From a virus, in the IMG/VR virus record IMGVR_UViG_3300014819_000024, positions 1 to 38,875 of that record: DNA of 38,875 nucleotides. One strand, 5' to 3'. The position numbers and the translations under genes are program-made. Shown here in pieces: positions 9,301-16,867 of this stretch (position 1 is the first letter of the stretch; each line of letters opens with the position of its first letter). The notes beneath the pieces are model-generated. The model saw nothing but the letters and a program-made list of their open reading frames with translations, was not told where the DNA came from and ran no database searches.

Positions 9301-9777
9301 TCTGGAAATATAAAATATGTAGCTCACAATAAACTTTTAGTTAAAGAATCTGACTCAAGCATAATTGCTTCCGCACGTTATATTGGAATACCTTATCCTT
9401 TTGTTTATGAACTTTCTAGCCCTATTCTAAAAACTAGATCGGGAAGAGGGGAGTCAGCAGTAATAGATGGACGGCTTCAAATTAAAAATGGCATTTTATT
9501 GTTTAGTAATTCTCAATTCTTTCAAGTTGTCGTTTCACCAAAATTTAGAGACGCTTACAATTATACTTACTTGTACAATTTTATACCAAATTACATAGGA
9601 GTTAGCCCAACAAATTTAGATGTAATTAAAAGCAAAACAGGGTCGTTTTTATTTCCTGTTTATTGCAAATCGGACGAAGTAAAAGTTTTACTATTAAATA
9701 ATTCAGTTTTTAATTGTTGTCTACTAGGTCTTGAGTGGGAGGCTCTGTATAGTGCAAGATCAAAACGTATTGGCTAG
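6349..9777 (+). CDS. Tail tubular protein B (nozzle), T7 gp12-like
   Basis: 1142 residues, much longer than T7 gp12 (794). The N-terminal signature SIPNLISGVSQQADALKL is followed by SQAVEQINGVSSVVDGLNKR, typical of the nozzle that closes the tail tube. The rest is rich in beta strands, Asn, Ser and Phe, with strongly AT-biased codons, so the extra 350 residues probably form added surface domains. T7 gp12 is a hexamer and, with gp11, anchors the fibres. Assignment is secure at the N-terminus; the function of the extra length is unknown. Confidence 0.9.
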   Translation: MASKPSQSNLIRTSIPNLISGVSQQADALKLTSQAVEQINGVSSVVDGLNKRYSTNLVSVLNFNKAGSSPSYPYAFDGTNSGKAIYPKEELFYPFTIEISENEKYLGCLSRLIYDYNFDGDELYDFNLKIFDTAGNAKYVIYRNADKNVFKKFLRYDSTTTENLGYYFNTDKNKYKNLSIADFTFLLNNDKVVKMASNVTSKATTQLTGGTQVNQGLIVVKTGYTGNNRQRPSGEINWSVKIVGSSSGVVFASATGNSTEWNPDSASLGGTPSVIASSIATKLNAGVVAGSGWTGGNIASNGYVVAIQHPTQDFKIVVEDGYSGTLFYSVKDNVQNFSDLPLIAPHRFKTTIVGLPTEEGDEYYVEHTSNSTGATEYTGGGSATNPLGIFGLNEGTWSESVASGIKYKLNSDTLPHCIVKLSNDTFLFTPLDGHTATYTLGEGGTKEFVCPSWGDRKIGDLETNPDPDFVDNKINNLFFYKNRLGLLSKESVCLSEASDFFNFFKTAVSQVLDSDPIILTSNSNKIGELFHAVPFYDRVVLFSDNCQFSLQSDGELTAKSASLQPSTFFPVSTTCAPVASKNKMYFASNENTFSNIYEYFINPNTILLDGLNISSNIPNYIPSFVTNLYLTNNYDFIFCKSSGSDNELFVYKYFNSGEEKIQSAWSRWSLPKNNKILHCWFKSSTFFVLTERNEDVTTNYCLFSMNLEEPLSTLKMDSLRDFVNTDGVDKTPFSNADGNFTILTFTRDYLFPLSPAKTLTSTTFWKKAGAGGSVANNLYDKLFTFKSTSPVTTGFNIPASPSRVYSPKVALATTATQGLSLNQGFDFSIILNKNKNLVLKRLADLEFRTTQASTSITMTLWYSQDNTTFTSLGSVTANSNSTFTNIQNLSFFPLELKSDLSGERTHYFKYTFHSATNQSIELNFYGLAFEYVDYDASEYFNISELGTTGILFNKSPYKVITENNKVYDTYYVYYNLSNAVSAPVSGNIKYVAHNKLLVKESDSSIIASARYIGIPYPFVYELSSPILKTRSGRGESAVIDGRLQIKNGILLFSNSQFFQVVVSPKFRDAYNYTYLYNFIPNYIGVSPTNLDVIKSKTGSFLFPVYCKSDEVKVLLLNNSVFNCCLLGLEWEALYSARSKRIG

Positions 9778-9811
9778 TTATTCTAATGGGATTGTAGTTA
9801 GAAAAACCTTG

Positions 9812-10246
9812 ATGCCAGACGTAAAGTATATAGCCCCCAGACTCCGAAAAGCAGACCTTAGAGAACTTAAAGCTAACTCCCCAGCCAAGCCAGATATTGC
9901 CTTAATGACTAGTGTGTGGCTAAGTAACCCTTGTTATACCATTTGCGTATACGGGGAACCTATTGGTTTGTTCGGTTTATGCCCTCAAAAAGACGTAGGA
10001 GTTGTGTGGATGATGGGTACTGACAAGGTGTTACAAGTGAAACATACCTTTCTAAAGGCTTCTAAAGAGTGGCTTAACTATTTGCTTGAATTAAAGCCAG
10101 TTTTATTTAACTTCATACATGAAAAGAACACCCTACACATTAAGTGGTTGCGTTGGCTGGGCTTTTCAATTATAAGCAAAAAGGAAAATTTTGGTATAAA
10201 TGGAGAAACATTTTACGAGTTTGTGAGGATAAAAAATAATGTGTAG
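9812..10246 (+). CDS. Internal virion / acetyltransferase-like protein, T7 gp13-like
   Basis: 144 residues from ATG 9812 (T7 gp13 has 138), beginning MPDVKYIAPRLRKADLRELK. The pattern ICVYGEPIGLFGLCPQ followed by VVWMMGTDKVLQV, and a final segment where a Trp-Leu-Gly motif precedes an FVRI strand, is the GNAT-like fold shared by gp13-type proteins. The reading frame is open further upstream, with a GTG at 9752 behind a GGGAGG site and a TTG at 9731 inside the nozzle gene; family length favours 9812, while the ribosome site favours 9752. The gene overlaps the next one by 8 bases. Confidence 0.75.
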   Translation: MPDVKYIAPRLRKADLRELKANSPAKPDIALMTSVWLSNPCYTICVYGEPIGLFGLCPQKDVGVVWMMGTDKVLQVKHTFLKASKEWLNYLLELKPVLFNFIHEKNTLHIKWLRWLGFSIISKKENFGINGETFYEFVRIKNNV

Positions 10247-10874
10247 TCCAGCTTTAGCTTTTGCAGGTGTTGGCCTAGCTGTGGGGATTGCCCAGAGTTA
10301 TGCCCAATATCAGTCCCAGAGTGACTTTGCTAGTCAACAAGCTCAAGCTCAAAGTGACGCAATTAGGCAACAGCAGGAATATCAAAATAGACTTATTCAA
10401 TTAGAAGGTGAAAGATTCCAAGCTGAAAGTAATGCTATAAGGGCAAGACAACTTCAAGAACAACAGGCTCTTGCCAGACAGCAAGCCCAAGCTTCTAAAG
10501 AATTTAAGTCGGCACAGGCAACCGCTTTAGTGCAATCGGGTGAAGCTGGTGTTAGCGGTCTTTCTGTTGATTCTCTTTTAGCTGATTTTACTCGTCAAGA
10601 GCTAGGCTACCAAGAAGGCATCTTGAGGGAACGTCAGAATAAAGACGCATTTTATGAAGAACAACTTCGTCAGAACAGAATGGCTTCTGCCTTTAGTATG
10701 GCCGAAATGAACAGACCTATTACCTCACAGCCTATCGCTCAACCCAGCAAATCTGCTCTTGGCATCGAATTGCTTGGTAAGGGTGTTGGTGCTTATGGAG
10801 CTTATCTAAACTATGGTGGTGGCATGAGGCCAGAACGCAGTACCCCAAGGTCGGTACTAGCAATTCCTAGCTAA
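10239..10874 (+). CDS. Internal virion protein B, T7 gp14-like
   Basis: 211 residues (T7 gp14 has 196). A hydrophobic N-terminus (ALAFAGVGLAVGIAQSYAQY) is followed by a long Gln/Ala/Glu-rich helical region (about residues 25-150) and the EAGVSGLSVDSLLADF block typical of the family. In T7, gp14 is ejected and forms the pore in the outer membrane during DNA entry. It lies in the conserved order gp13-gp14-gp15-gp16. Family assignment rests on composition, length, the GVSG.S.D.LLADF motif and position. Confidence 0.88.
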   Translation: MCSPALAFAGVGLAVGIAQSYAQYQSQSDFASQQAQAQSDAIRQQQEYQNRLIQLEGERFQAESNAIRARQLQEQQALARQQAQASKEFKSAQATALVQSGEAGVSGLSVDSLLADFTRQELGYQEGILRERQNKDAFYEEQLRQNRMASAFSMAEMNRPITSQPIAQPSKSALGIELLGKGVGAYGAYLNYGGGMRPERSTPRSVLAIPS

Positions 10875-10877
10875 TTT

Positions 10878-13217
10878 ATGGCCGTAGAATTAGTCAATAG
10901 ACGGGGTGTAAGTGTAGGGCGATTACCTGCCCCAAACATCCCTGCTCCTGCTCCAGTTGTCCAAGTAGCTACTCCTAAAGCAACAGCCCCAGCGGAAGCT
11001 GTAAGGCCAGTACGTCCAGAGCAGAGTGAGCTAGGCCAGATTGCCAATTCTTTAGGCTTCTTTAACGAAAACCTTTTTAGCTTGGGTTCGGTATACACAC
11101 GAATCTCTAATAAAGAGAATTTAGAGCAGGGTCAGCAAATGGCTATGGAGGACATGGCTAAAGCTAGACAGATCACAAAGCTGGGCTTTAAGAAAGCTTC
11201 AGAGCAAGGCTTGATCGACCCCGGAGCCAACCCTTATATGCGTTTGGGTCTTTATGAGACTACGGGAAAGATTGCAGGGCAAGAATATCGTGAAGCCCTT
11301 CTCAATCGTAGGGACGAAGTAAACAGCCCCTACTCAAAAATTACTGAAGATCAGCTTATCGCTCAAGAGCGTCAGAAGTTTGCGGAACAGGTAGGGGAAA
11401 ACTTCTATGCACAACAGGGTTTTCTTTCTGAAGCTAACCAAGCTGAACAGAGCTTTAAAAATGCTGTTATTGGCGAGAAAGCTAAATTCACCCAAGCTGT
11501 AACTGAAGAAAAAGATGCTCTTGCTACCTCCAAGATTGTTTCTTCATTAAGCCGAGCAACTACTCCAGAAGATAAAACCAATGCTTTAAGTAGCTTGATG
11601 GAACTTTACAACAACAGGTCGCAGTATGCTCCAAATGTAAATGCTTTGACAGCTAGAGATGTGGGTAATGCAATTAGGTCTATAGCTAAAGATGACCCAA
11701 CAAAAGCCCAGCAAGTTTTAGATGAAGTTACTACTATGGTTGTTTCTCGTAGGGATGGGAGTACTGCTTCTTTTGGCGAAATATTGACACCAGTAGTTGA
11801 TGACCTTCAGAATATTATTGATTCATCCTTGGATAAGGAAGAGCGTAACTGGGAGCGTAATCAACGTAGAGAAAATTTTAGAGCTAATGTAGAGATTGAT
11901 TCTAATATCAAAAAGTTTGTGGATTCTGGGGCAAATCTATTAGATGACGCTATTGTTCCTAGTATTGTAGCCGAGGTAATGAAAACTAATCCTAATGCCG
12001 ATCTTGCTAGTGTTACACAGACAACTAGAGAAAAAATGGCACAGGTTTCTGCTCCAGACCAGCAACAAGCAATTAATTACGCTTACGAATTGGCAAAAAC
12101 AAATCCAAACGAAGCAATTCAGTTTGTTAGCGATGCTGAAGGTAAAACTATTTCTTGGGAAGCTAGTCAACAGCTAAAACAAGCTTTTACAAAGGCTAAC
12201 GACAACTTGCAGTTAATTAACAGCCCTGCTTCTAATTCGTATTATAAACTTTTGTCAGATGGCTTTAAAACAAATACAATGTTTGAGAATATGTCAGAAG
12301 CTGAACAAGAAGTATTTGTTCTCAACTCTAGGGCTGTTTTTGATTCTAACGTAGCCTCGTTTATTGAAAGTCTTGACCCAGCAATGCCTAACACAGAAGT
12401 AAATAAGTTACTTCGTCAAGAGCTTCCTAAAATTACAGAGAAAACTAAAAACGACTTGTTTAAGGTTCAAAACAAAAAAGCTTTGGAAACACAGGCATAC
12501 TTAAGCCCTCGTTTAAAAAATGAAATTAAAACTGGTGCTCAAGACCCTAAAGTAAACCCAGTAGCCGAATGGAAGCTTGCTTCTCTTGTGTTTCCAAATA
12601 CCAACCCGAACCCCAATGAGATTCTTTTGTCCCGCTGGGGTCGCCTAGAACAGCTACAGAACCAGCTAGATGTAACTGCCCAAGGCACAAAGATTCCAGA
12701 GTTTAGGCCAGAACAAGCTTTAAGGGAGCAGAGCGAACTGAAGCAATTCATGGCTAATAAATCTCAAAACTATTTGACCCAGCTTTCTAAGCTTATCAAT
12801 GCTGGTGGTGTTGAAGTTGCTGATATGTTTGGTGATGACCGCAACTCTGAATTTTACACCTTTACCCCAGAACAGACCGAAAAGTACAATGCCGACTACC
12901 TCAAGATTAAAAGTCGCATGGGCTTCTCGTCTACAGAGCTTTCTAGCGGTGTTACGTCTGATGGTATTAAGTTTGACCCTAAAACCCTGTCTACTGATGG
13001 AACGCTATTCTTTAAGTCCACGGCTGAAAGAGTTAAGGCTTGGGAAGATTACAGGAACGCAGTAAGGACTGATGCCAATGGATTCACTACTTTTGAAGGG
13101 TCTGCCCAAGGCTATTATATTCAAACTTTGATTGACTTGTATGGACTTAAAGACGAAGATTCCCTAAACAACTTTATTGCTAACCAGAAACTCAAGCTAG
13201 AACTACTAGGAAAATAA
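10878..13217 (+). CDS. Internal virion protein C, T7 gp15-like
   Basis: 779 residues (T7 gp15 has 747), almost all alpha-helical and Gln/Asn-rich. An N-terminal Pro/Ala-rich segment (APNIPAPAPVVQVATPKATA) precedes QSELGQIANSLGFFNENLFS and long helices. In T7, gp15 forms the periplasmic tunnel together with gp16. The start ATG is 3 bases after the gp14 stop and the next gene starts 2 bases after its end, so the three core genes are a tight unit. No catalytic motif is visible. Confidence 0.85.
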   Translation: MAVELVNRRGVSVGRLPAPNIPAPAPVVQVATPKATAPAEAVRPVRPEQSELGQIANSLGFFNENLFSLGSVYTRISNKENLEQGQQMAMEDMAKARQITKLGFKKASEQGLIDPGANPYMRLGLYETTGKIAGQEYREALLNRRDEVNSPYSKITEDQLIAQERQKFAEQVGENFYAQQGFLSEANQAEQSFKNAVIGEKAKFTQAVTEEKDALATSKIVSSLSRATTPEDKTNALSSLMELYNNRSQYAPNVNALTARDVGNAIRSIAKDDPTKAQQVLDEVTTMVVSRRDGSTASFGEILTPVVDDLQNIIDSSLDKEERNWERNQRRENFRANVEIDSNIKKFVDSGANLLDDAIVPSIVAEVMKTNPNADLASVTQTTREKMAQVSAPDQQQAINYAYELAKTNPNEAIQFVSDAEGKTISWEASQQLKQAFTKANDNLQLINSPASNSYYKLLSDGFKTNTMFENMSEAEQEVFVLNSRAVFDSNVASFIESLDPAMPNTEVNKLLRQELPKITEKTKNDLFKVQNKKALETQAYLSPRLKNEIKTGAQDPKVNPVAEWKLASLVFPNTNPNPNEILLSRWGRLEQLQNQLDVTAQGTKIPEFRPEQALREQSELKQFMANKSQNYLTQLSKLINAGGVEVADMFGDDRNSEFYTFTPEQTEKYNADYLKIKSRMGFSSTELSSGVTSDGIKFDPKTLSTDGTLFFKSTAERVKAWEDYRNAVRTDANGFTTFEGSAQGYYIQTLIDLYGLKDEDSLNNFIANQKLKLELLGK

Positions 13218-13219
13218 TT

Positions 13220-16200
13220 ATGGCTTTATTGTCTGAAAGCGAGCTACCTTCTCTAAATGCACCAGTACCCTCTATGGGTGCAACAGAGCCTCAAGTACCT
13301 ATGGCTCCAGCCCCAGATGCGGAAGAGGGTGTTCTAGGCACAGCTAATAGGATTGGAACGGCTTTCTTGAGGGGAGGGGCTAAAGGTATTGGCGAGATTG
13401 CTCAAGTAGCCTCTTTCGGCAAGATTGATGACAATTTCTTGAATGTGTTTGGTGAAAGCCAGACTGGGGGCGAGGAGCTTGCTGAAGGCATTGGTAACTT
13501 TGCTATAGGCTTCCTTCCTGCTGTGGGTGTACTTGGTAAAGTTGCTACAGCCACTAAAGCTCTTAAAGGCGTGGCTATGGCCGAAGCAGTTGGCTCTGTC
13601 CTTTCCAATAAGTTTGCACGGGGAACGATTGCTGGTGCTGTTACAGACTTTGGCTTCTTTGATGAGCATACCAAACGGCTCTCAAACATCGCTGAAGAAG
13701 CTGGTATTCCTTTTGCTGACCTATTGGCCCAAAGCGATTCTGACAGCGAGTTCGTTGCACGACTAAAATCAGCTTCAGAGGGGGTTCTTCTTGGAGGTGC
13801 AACAGAACTATTTATGGGTTCTGCTAAAGCCTTGTTTACAGCAAACAAAATGAAGCTGGCTGGTAAGTCTGCCAAGGAGGTTGTAGAAGCTCTTAAGAAA
13901 GACCCGTCCATTCAAGGGTCAATCAATATTCTGCGTACCGCTGAAGAAGATGCCCTAGCCCAAGCTAAAGCTGTTCCGACCTTGGCTACCGAGATGCAAC
14001 CAAACATGAAGAAGGGTACAAGACCAGACAGGGAATTGGGTGCTAATGCTGTCCCTGTGCCTGTAACTTCTGCTCCTATTAGCGAAGCCCAGCTAGGAAA
14101 GCTGTTTAATGTGTACTTGTCGGGTAACGGAGACCTAGTAGGTGAAGATATTGCCCGTGAAGCCCCCGATATTATTACAAGTATTAAGAATTTAAAGACT
14201 GGAAAAGAAGCTGAAGAGTGGTTTGGTGCTTTTGCTTCGGCTTTTGATGGTTTCCTTAAGAATCGTAAGGGCGGGGTGCTACCAGACGCAGTTAGGGCTG
14301 AAAAGGGGCTAAACTACCTTAAAGAAACTTTAGATGCCCGTGGTTTTGAGACCATTTTGGGTGGTGCTAGATCGTCTGCTCAGTTTGCCAGCCAGTTACC
14401 CGTGCTTACAGAGGCTTACAAGATAGCAAACACCCTATTCCATACTGCTTCAAAGAACGCTGTTGATGAATTTCTTGCTGAAATGCCTAACTTTAAGGGT
14501 TTTGCTGGCACAGCCAAGGCTCTAGCTGGTGAACTTCCTCCGTCTGCTCGGAGCTTCCTTCAAATTTTGGAAGCCCAGAAAGCGATGTCTGGATATATCA
14601 AACAGATTGGTGCTGGTGCATCTAGGACGCTACGGGTTTTCCGAAAAGACAACACAGCTCAAGCCATAGAAGAGATTCTAGGTTCTGGAAGAGAATTTAT
14701 TGGCAAGGATGCTCAAGCCTTGATGGGAGCTGTAAACTCAAAGGGTGGTCTTAAACGCCTTGAGGACTTGGCTATTAAGATCAAGTTGGCTGGCGACAAC
14801 GAGGTTGCATTTACAAAGCTTGTAGACGGCACTCGTACTGGCTTGGATAGACTGGCTACTTACACAATCAACGCCATGTTGAGCAAGGTAAGCACCTTTG
14901 CCACTATTCAGTTTGCCAGCAACAGCCTTACAAGCCTTTATTTGCCTTTGGAACGTGCAACAGGGGCTTTGTTTAGGGGTGACCTAGCCGAGGCTAAAAA
15001 CTCTTTACGAGTCATTGGTTATTACAATCGTTTAGCTGGGGAAGCCCGTAACTGGTTTGTAAAGTCTCTTAAAGAAGGACAAAGCTTTATTGGTTCTCAA
15101 AGCTCGGTTGCAGAAGCAGGTAAACAACAGGTTTTGGGTGGCGTGAAGTATCTCGAAACCAACGCCCCCATGCTTGCCAAGGCTCTAAATGGTATTGATG
15201 TGTTGCTTACCAGCCCTACTAGGTTTATGCAAGCGGTAGACGAAGGCTTTAAACAGCTTCATGTTCGAGCGTCTGCTTCTGCCTATCTACACGGGGAAGC
15301 CCTTGAAAAAGGACTTAAAGACCCTGCTCAGATTGTTGCCTATGTCGAAGAAGGATTAGCTAAGTTAGTCACGCAAGAAGGGGCTTTGAACAGCGAGTTG
15401 GCAATTCGTCAGCAAGCCCAGCGTATCGGGAAAGCTAGGGGGCTTAACAAGTTTGACATCGCAGACCTAGAAAACAATATGGTTACAGAGTATCAACCTA
15501 AACTTTCTAGGATTGAAAGCCTTGCTAAAGACTTTAGCCAAGAAGCCACATTTACTAGGCAGGGAGTGTTGAGTGCTGATGGTAAGACCTATGAAAAAGG
15601 CTTTTCGCAGTTAGTCAGCAATATTGCAAGTTCTTCTCCTTTGGTTCGCCTTGTTGCACTTCCTTTTGTCAATACGCCAATGAACCTAATGAAGATGGTC
15701 GGTCAACGGCTTTTCCCAAGCATTACAACCAATATCCCCGGCATTAAAGGGTTTCATAAGCAACTTATTAACGATATGGCTTCTGGAGACCCAGCGAGGA
15801 TGGCTTCAGCAGAAGGTCGCATCATTTTGGGTAATCTGCTTTCTGTTGGGGCGTTGATGACCGCTGGCTCTGGTGCAATTACTGGTTCTGGCCCTAGAGA
15901 CCCAGAAGAACTTAAGCTTCTTACTCAAACTGGCTGGCAAGCGAACTCTTTCCGCATCCCTACCCCAAATGGTGATAGTTACATTTCTTACGCCAAGCTA
16001 GACCCTTTCGCCAGCTTCCTCGGTATTACGGCTGATTTTGTGGATAAGATGAGCCAGTTAAGCGAAAATCACAGGCAAGACGGATTGCAGATGTTTGCAA
16101 CAGCTATCGGTATTGCTTTTGCTAAGAACATCACTAATAAAACATATCTTGCTTCCCTTAAGCAGTTTGATGAAGCCATCTCGCAACCAGATCGGTTTAT

Positions 16201-16864
16201 GGAGAAGTTTGTGCAGACAAAGGTAGGGTCGTTGGTTCCTTCTGCAATCGGCGGGTTGGCTCCCTTGTTCAACAACGAAGAGCTTGCTGAAGTTCGTACC
16301 ATTGGTGACGCTATTCTTTCTCGAATCCCCGGAGCTAACGCTGTAGAAAGCAAGAGAAACATTCTGGGCGAGAAAATTACCCGTAACTCTCCTTCTATTG
16401 TAGATTACCTTGTGCCTACTGCGGTATCTAAAGACAAGAATGACGCAGTTATAAACGAGCTTTCTAGGCTCCAGCACGGCTTCCGTAACCCCAGCACAAA
16501 GCTAAACGGGCTAGAACTGCTAGACTATTCTATGGAGAACGGGCAGACCGCTTATGACCGCTACATGGAGCTTACTGGGCAAGTTAAACTAGCTGGCAAG
16601 ACGCTACGCCAAAGCTTAGACAAGCTAATCAAAAGCAACCAGTACCAGAGGTTACCAGAAGATCGGCTTTACTCTGTTGATGATTCTCCTCGTATTTCTG
16701 AAATTAAAAAGGTAGTAAACAAGTACAGGCAACAGGCTAGGCTTCAGCTACAGCGTGAGCTTCCCAAAGTTAGACAGCAACTTCGAGTTGTGGAGCAGAT
16801 TAAGGAAGGAAGAAGGTCTGGTAGAAGTGTTGAAGGCTTGATTGAGTCGCTACAAGGGGTTTAA
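13220..16864 (+). CDS. Internal virion protein D, T7 gp16-like
   Basis: 1214 residues (T7 gp16 has 1318). The N-terminus is Pro/Ala-rich and then shows GTANRIGTAFLRGGAKGIGE and a Gly/Ala-rich hydrophobic segment (around residues 90-140) rather than the lytic transglycosylase domain that opens T7 gp16: no ESxGxxQ-type catalytic region was found. The middle and C-terminal parts (for example RFMQAVDEGFKQLHVRASAS, and PRDPEELKLLTQTGWQANSF near residue 900) match core proteins that form the DNA ejection conduit. Peptidoglycan cutting during entry must then come from another protein. Confidence 0.85.
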   Translation: MALLSESELPSLNAPVPSMGATEPQVPMAPAPDAEEGVLGTANRIGTAFLRGGAKGIGEIAQVASFGKIDDNFLNVFGESQTGGEELAEGIGNFAIGFLPAVGVLGKVATATKALKGVAMAEAVGSVLSNKFARGTIAGAVTDFGFFDEHTKRLSNIAEEAGIPFADLLAQSDSDSEFVARLKSASEGVLLGGATELFMGSAKALFTANKMKLAGKSAKEVVEALKKDPSIQGSINILRTAEEDALAQAKAVPTLATEMQPNMKKGTRPDRELGANAVPVPVTSAPISEAQLGKLFNVYLSGNGDLVGEDIAREAPDIITSIKNLKTGKEAEEWFGAFASAFDGFLKNRKGGVLPDAVRAEKGLNYLKETLDARGFETILGGARSSAQFASQLPVLTEAYKIANTLFHTASKNAVDEFLAEMPNFKGFAGTAKALAGELPPSARSFLQILEAQKAMSGYIKQIGAGASRTLRVFRKDNTAQAIEEILGSGREFIGKDAQALMGAVNSKGGLKRLEDLAIKIKLAGDNEVAFTKLVDGTRTGLDRLATYTINAMLSKVSTFATIQFASNSLTSLYLPLERATGALFRGDLAEAKNSLRVIGYYNRLAGEARNWFVKSLKEGQSFIGSQSSVAEAGKQQVLGGVKYLETNAPMLAKALNGIDVLLTSPTRFMQAVDEGFKQLHVRASASAYLHGEALEKGLKDPAQIVAYVEEGLAKLVTQEGALNSELAIRQQAQRIGKARGLNKFDIADLENNMVTEYQPKLSRIESLAKDFSQEATFTRQGVLSADGKTYEKGFSQLVSNIASSSPLVRLVALPFVNTPMNLMKMVGQRLFPSITTNIPGIKGFHKQLINDMASGDPARMASAEGRIILGNLLSVGALMTAGSGAITGSGPRDPEELKLLTQTGWQANSFRIPTPNGDSYISYAKLDPFASFLGITADFVDKMSQLSENHRQDGLQMFATAIGIAFAKNITNKTYLASLKQFDEAISQPDRFMEKFVQTKVGSLVPSAIGGLAPLFNNEELAEVRTIGDAILSRIPGANAVESKRNILGEKITRNSPSIVDYLVPTAVSKDKNDAVINELSRLQHGFRNPSTKLNGLELLDYSMENGQTAYDRYMELTGQVKLAGKTLRQSLDKLIKSNQYQRLPEDRLYSVDDSPRISEIKKVVNKYRQQARLQLQRELPKVRQQLRVVEQIKEGRRSGRSVEGLIESLQGV

Positions 16865-16867
16865 GCC

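Noticed and set aside
13402-13911. Long reverse frame inside the gp16 gene
   Set aside because: Mirror of a strongly coding forward gene, no ribosome site, no family.
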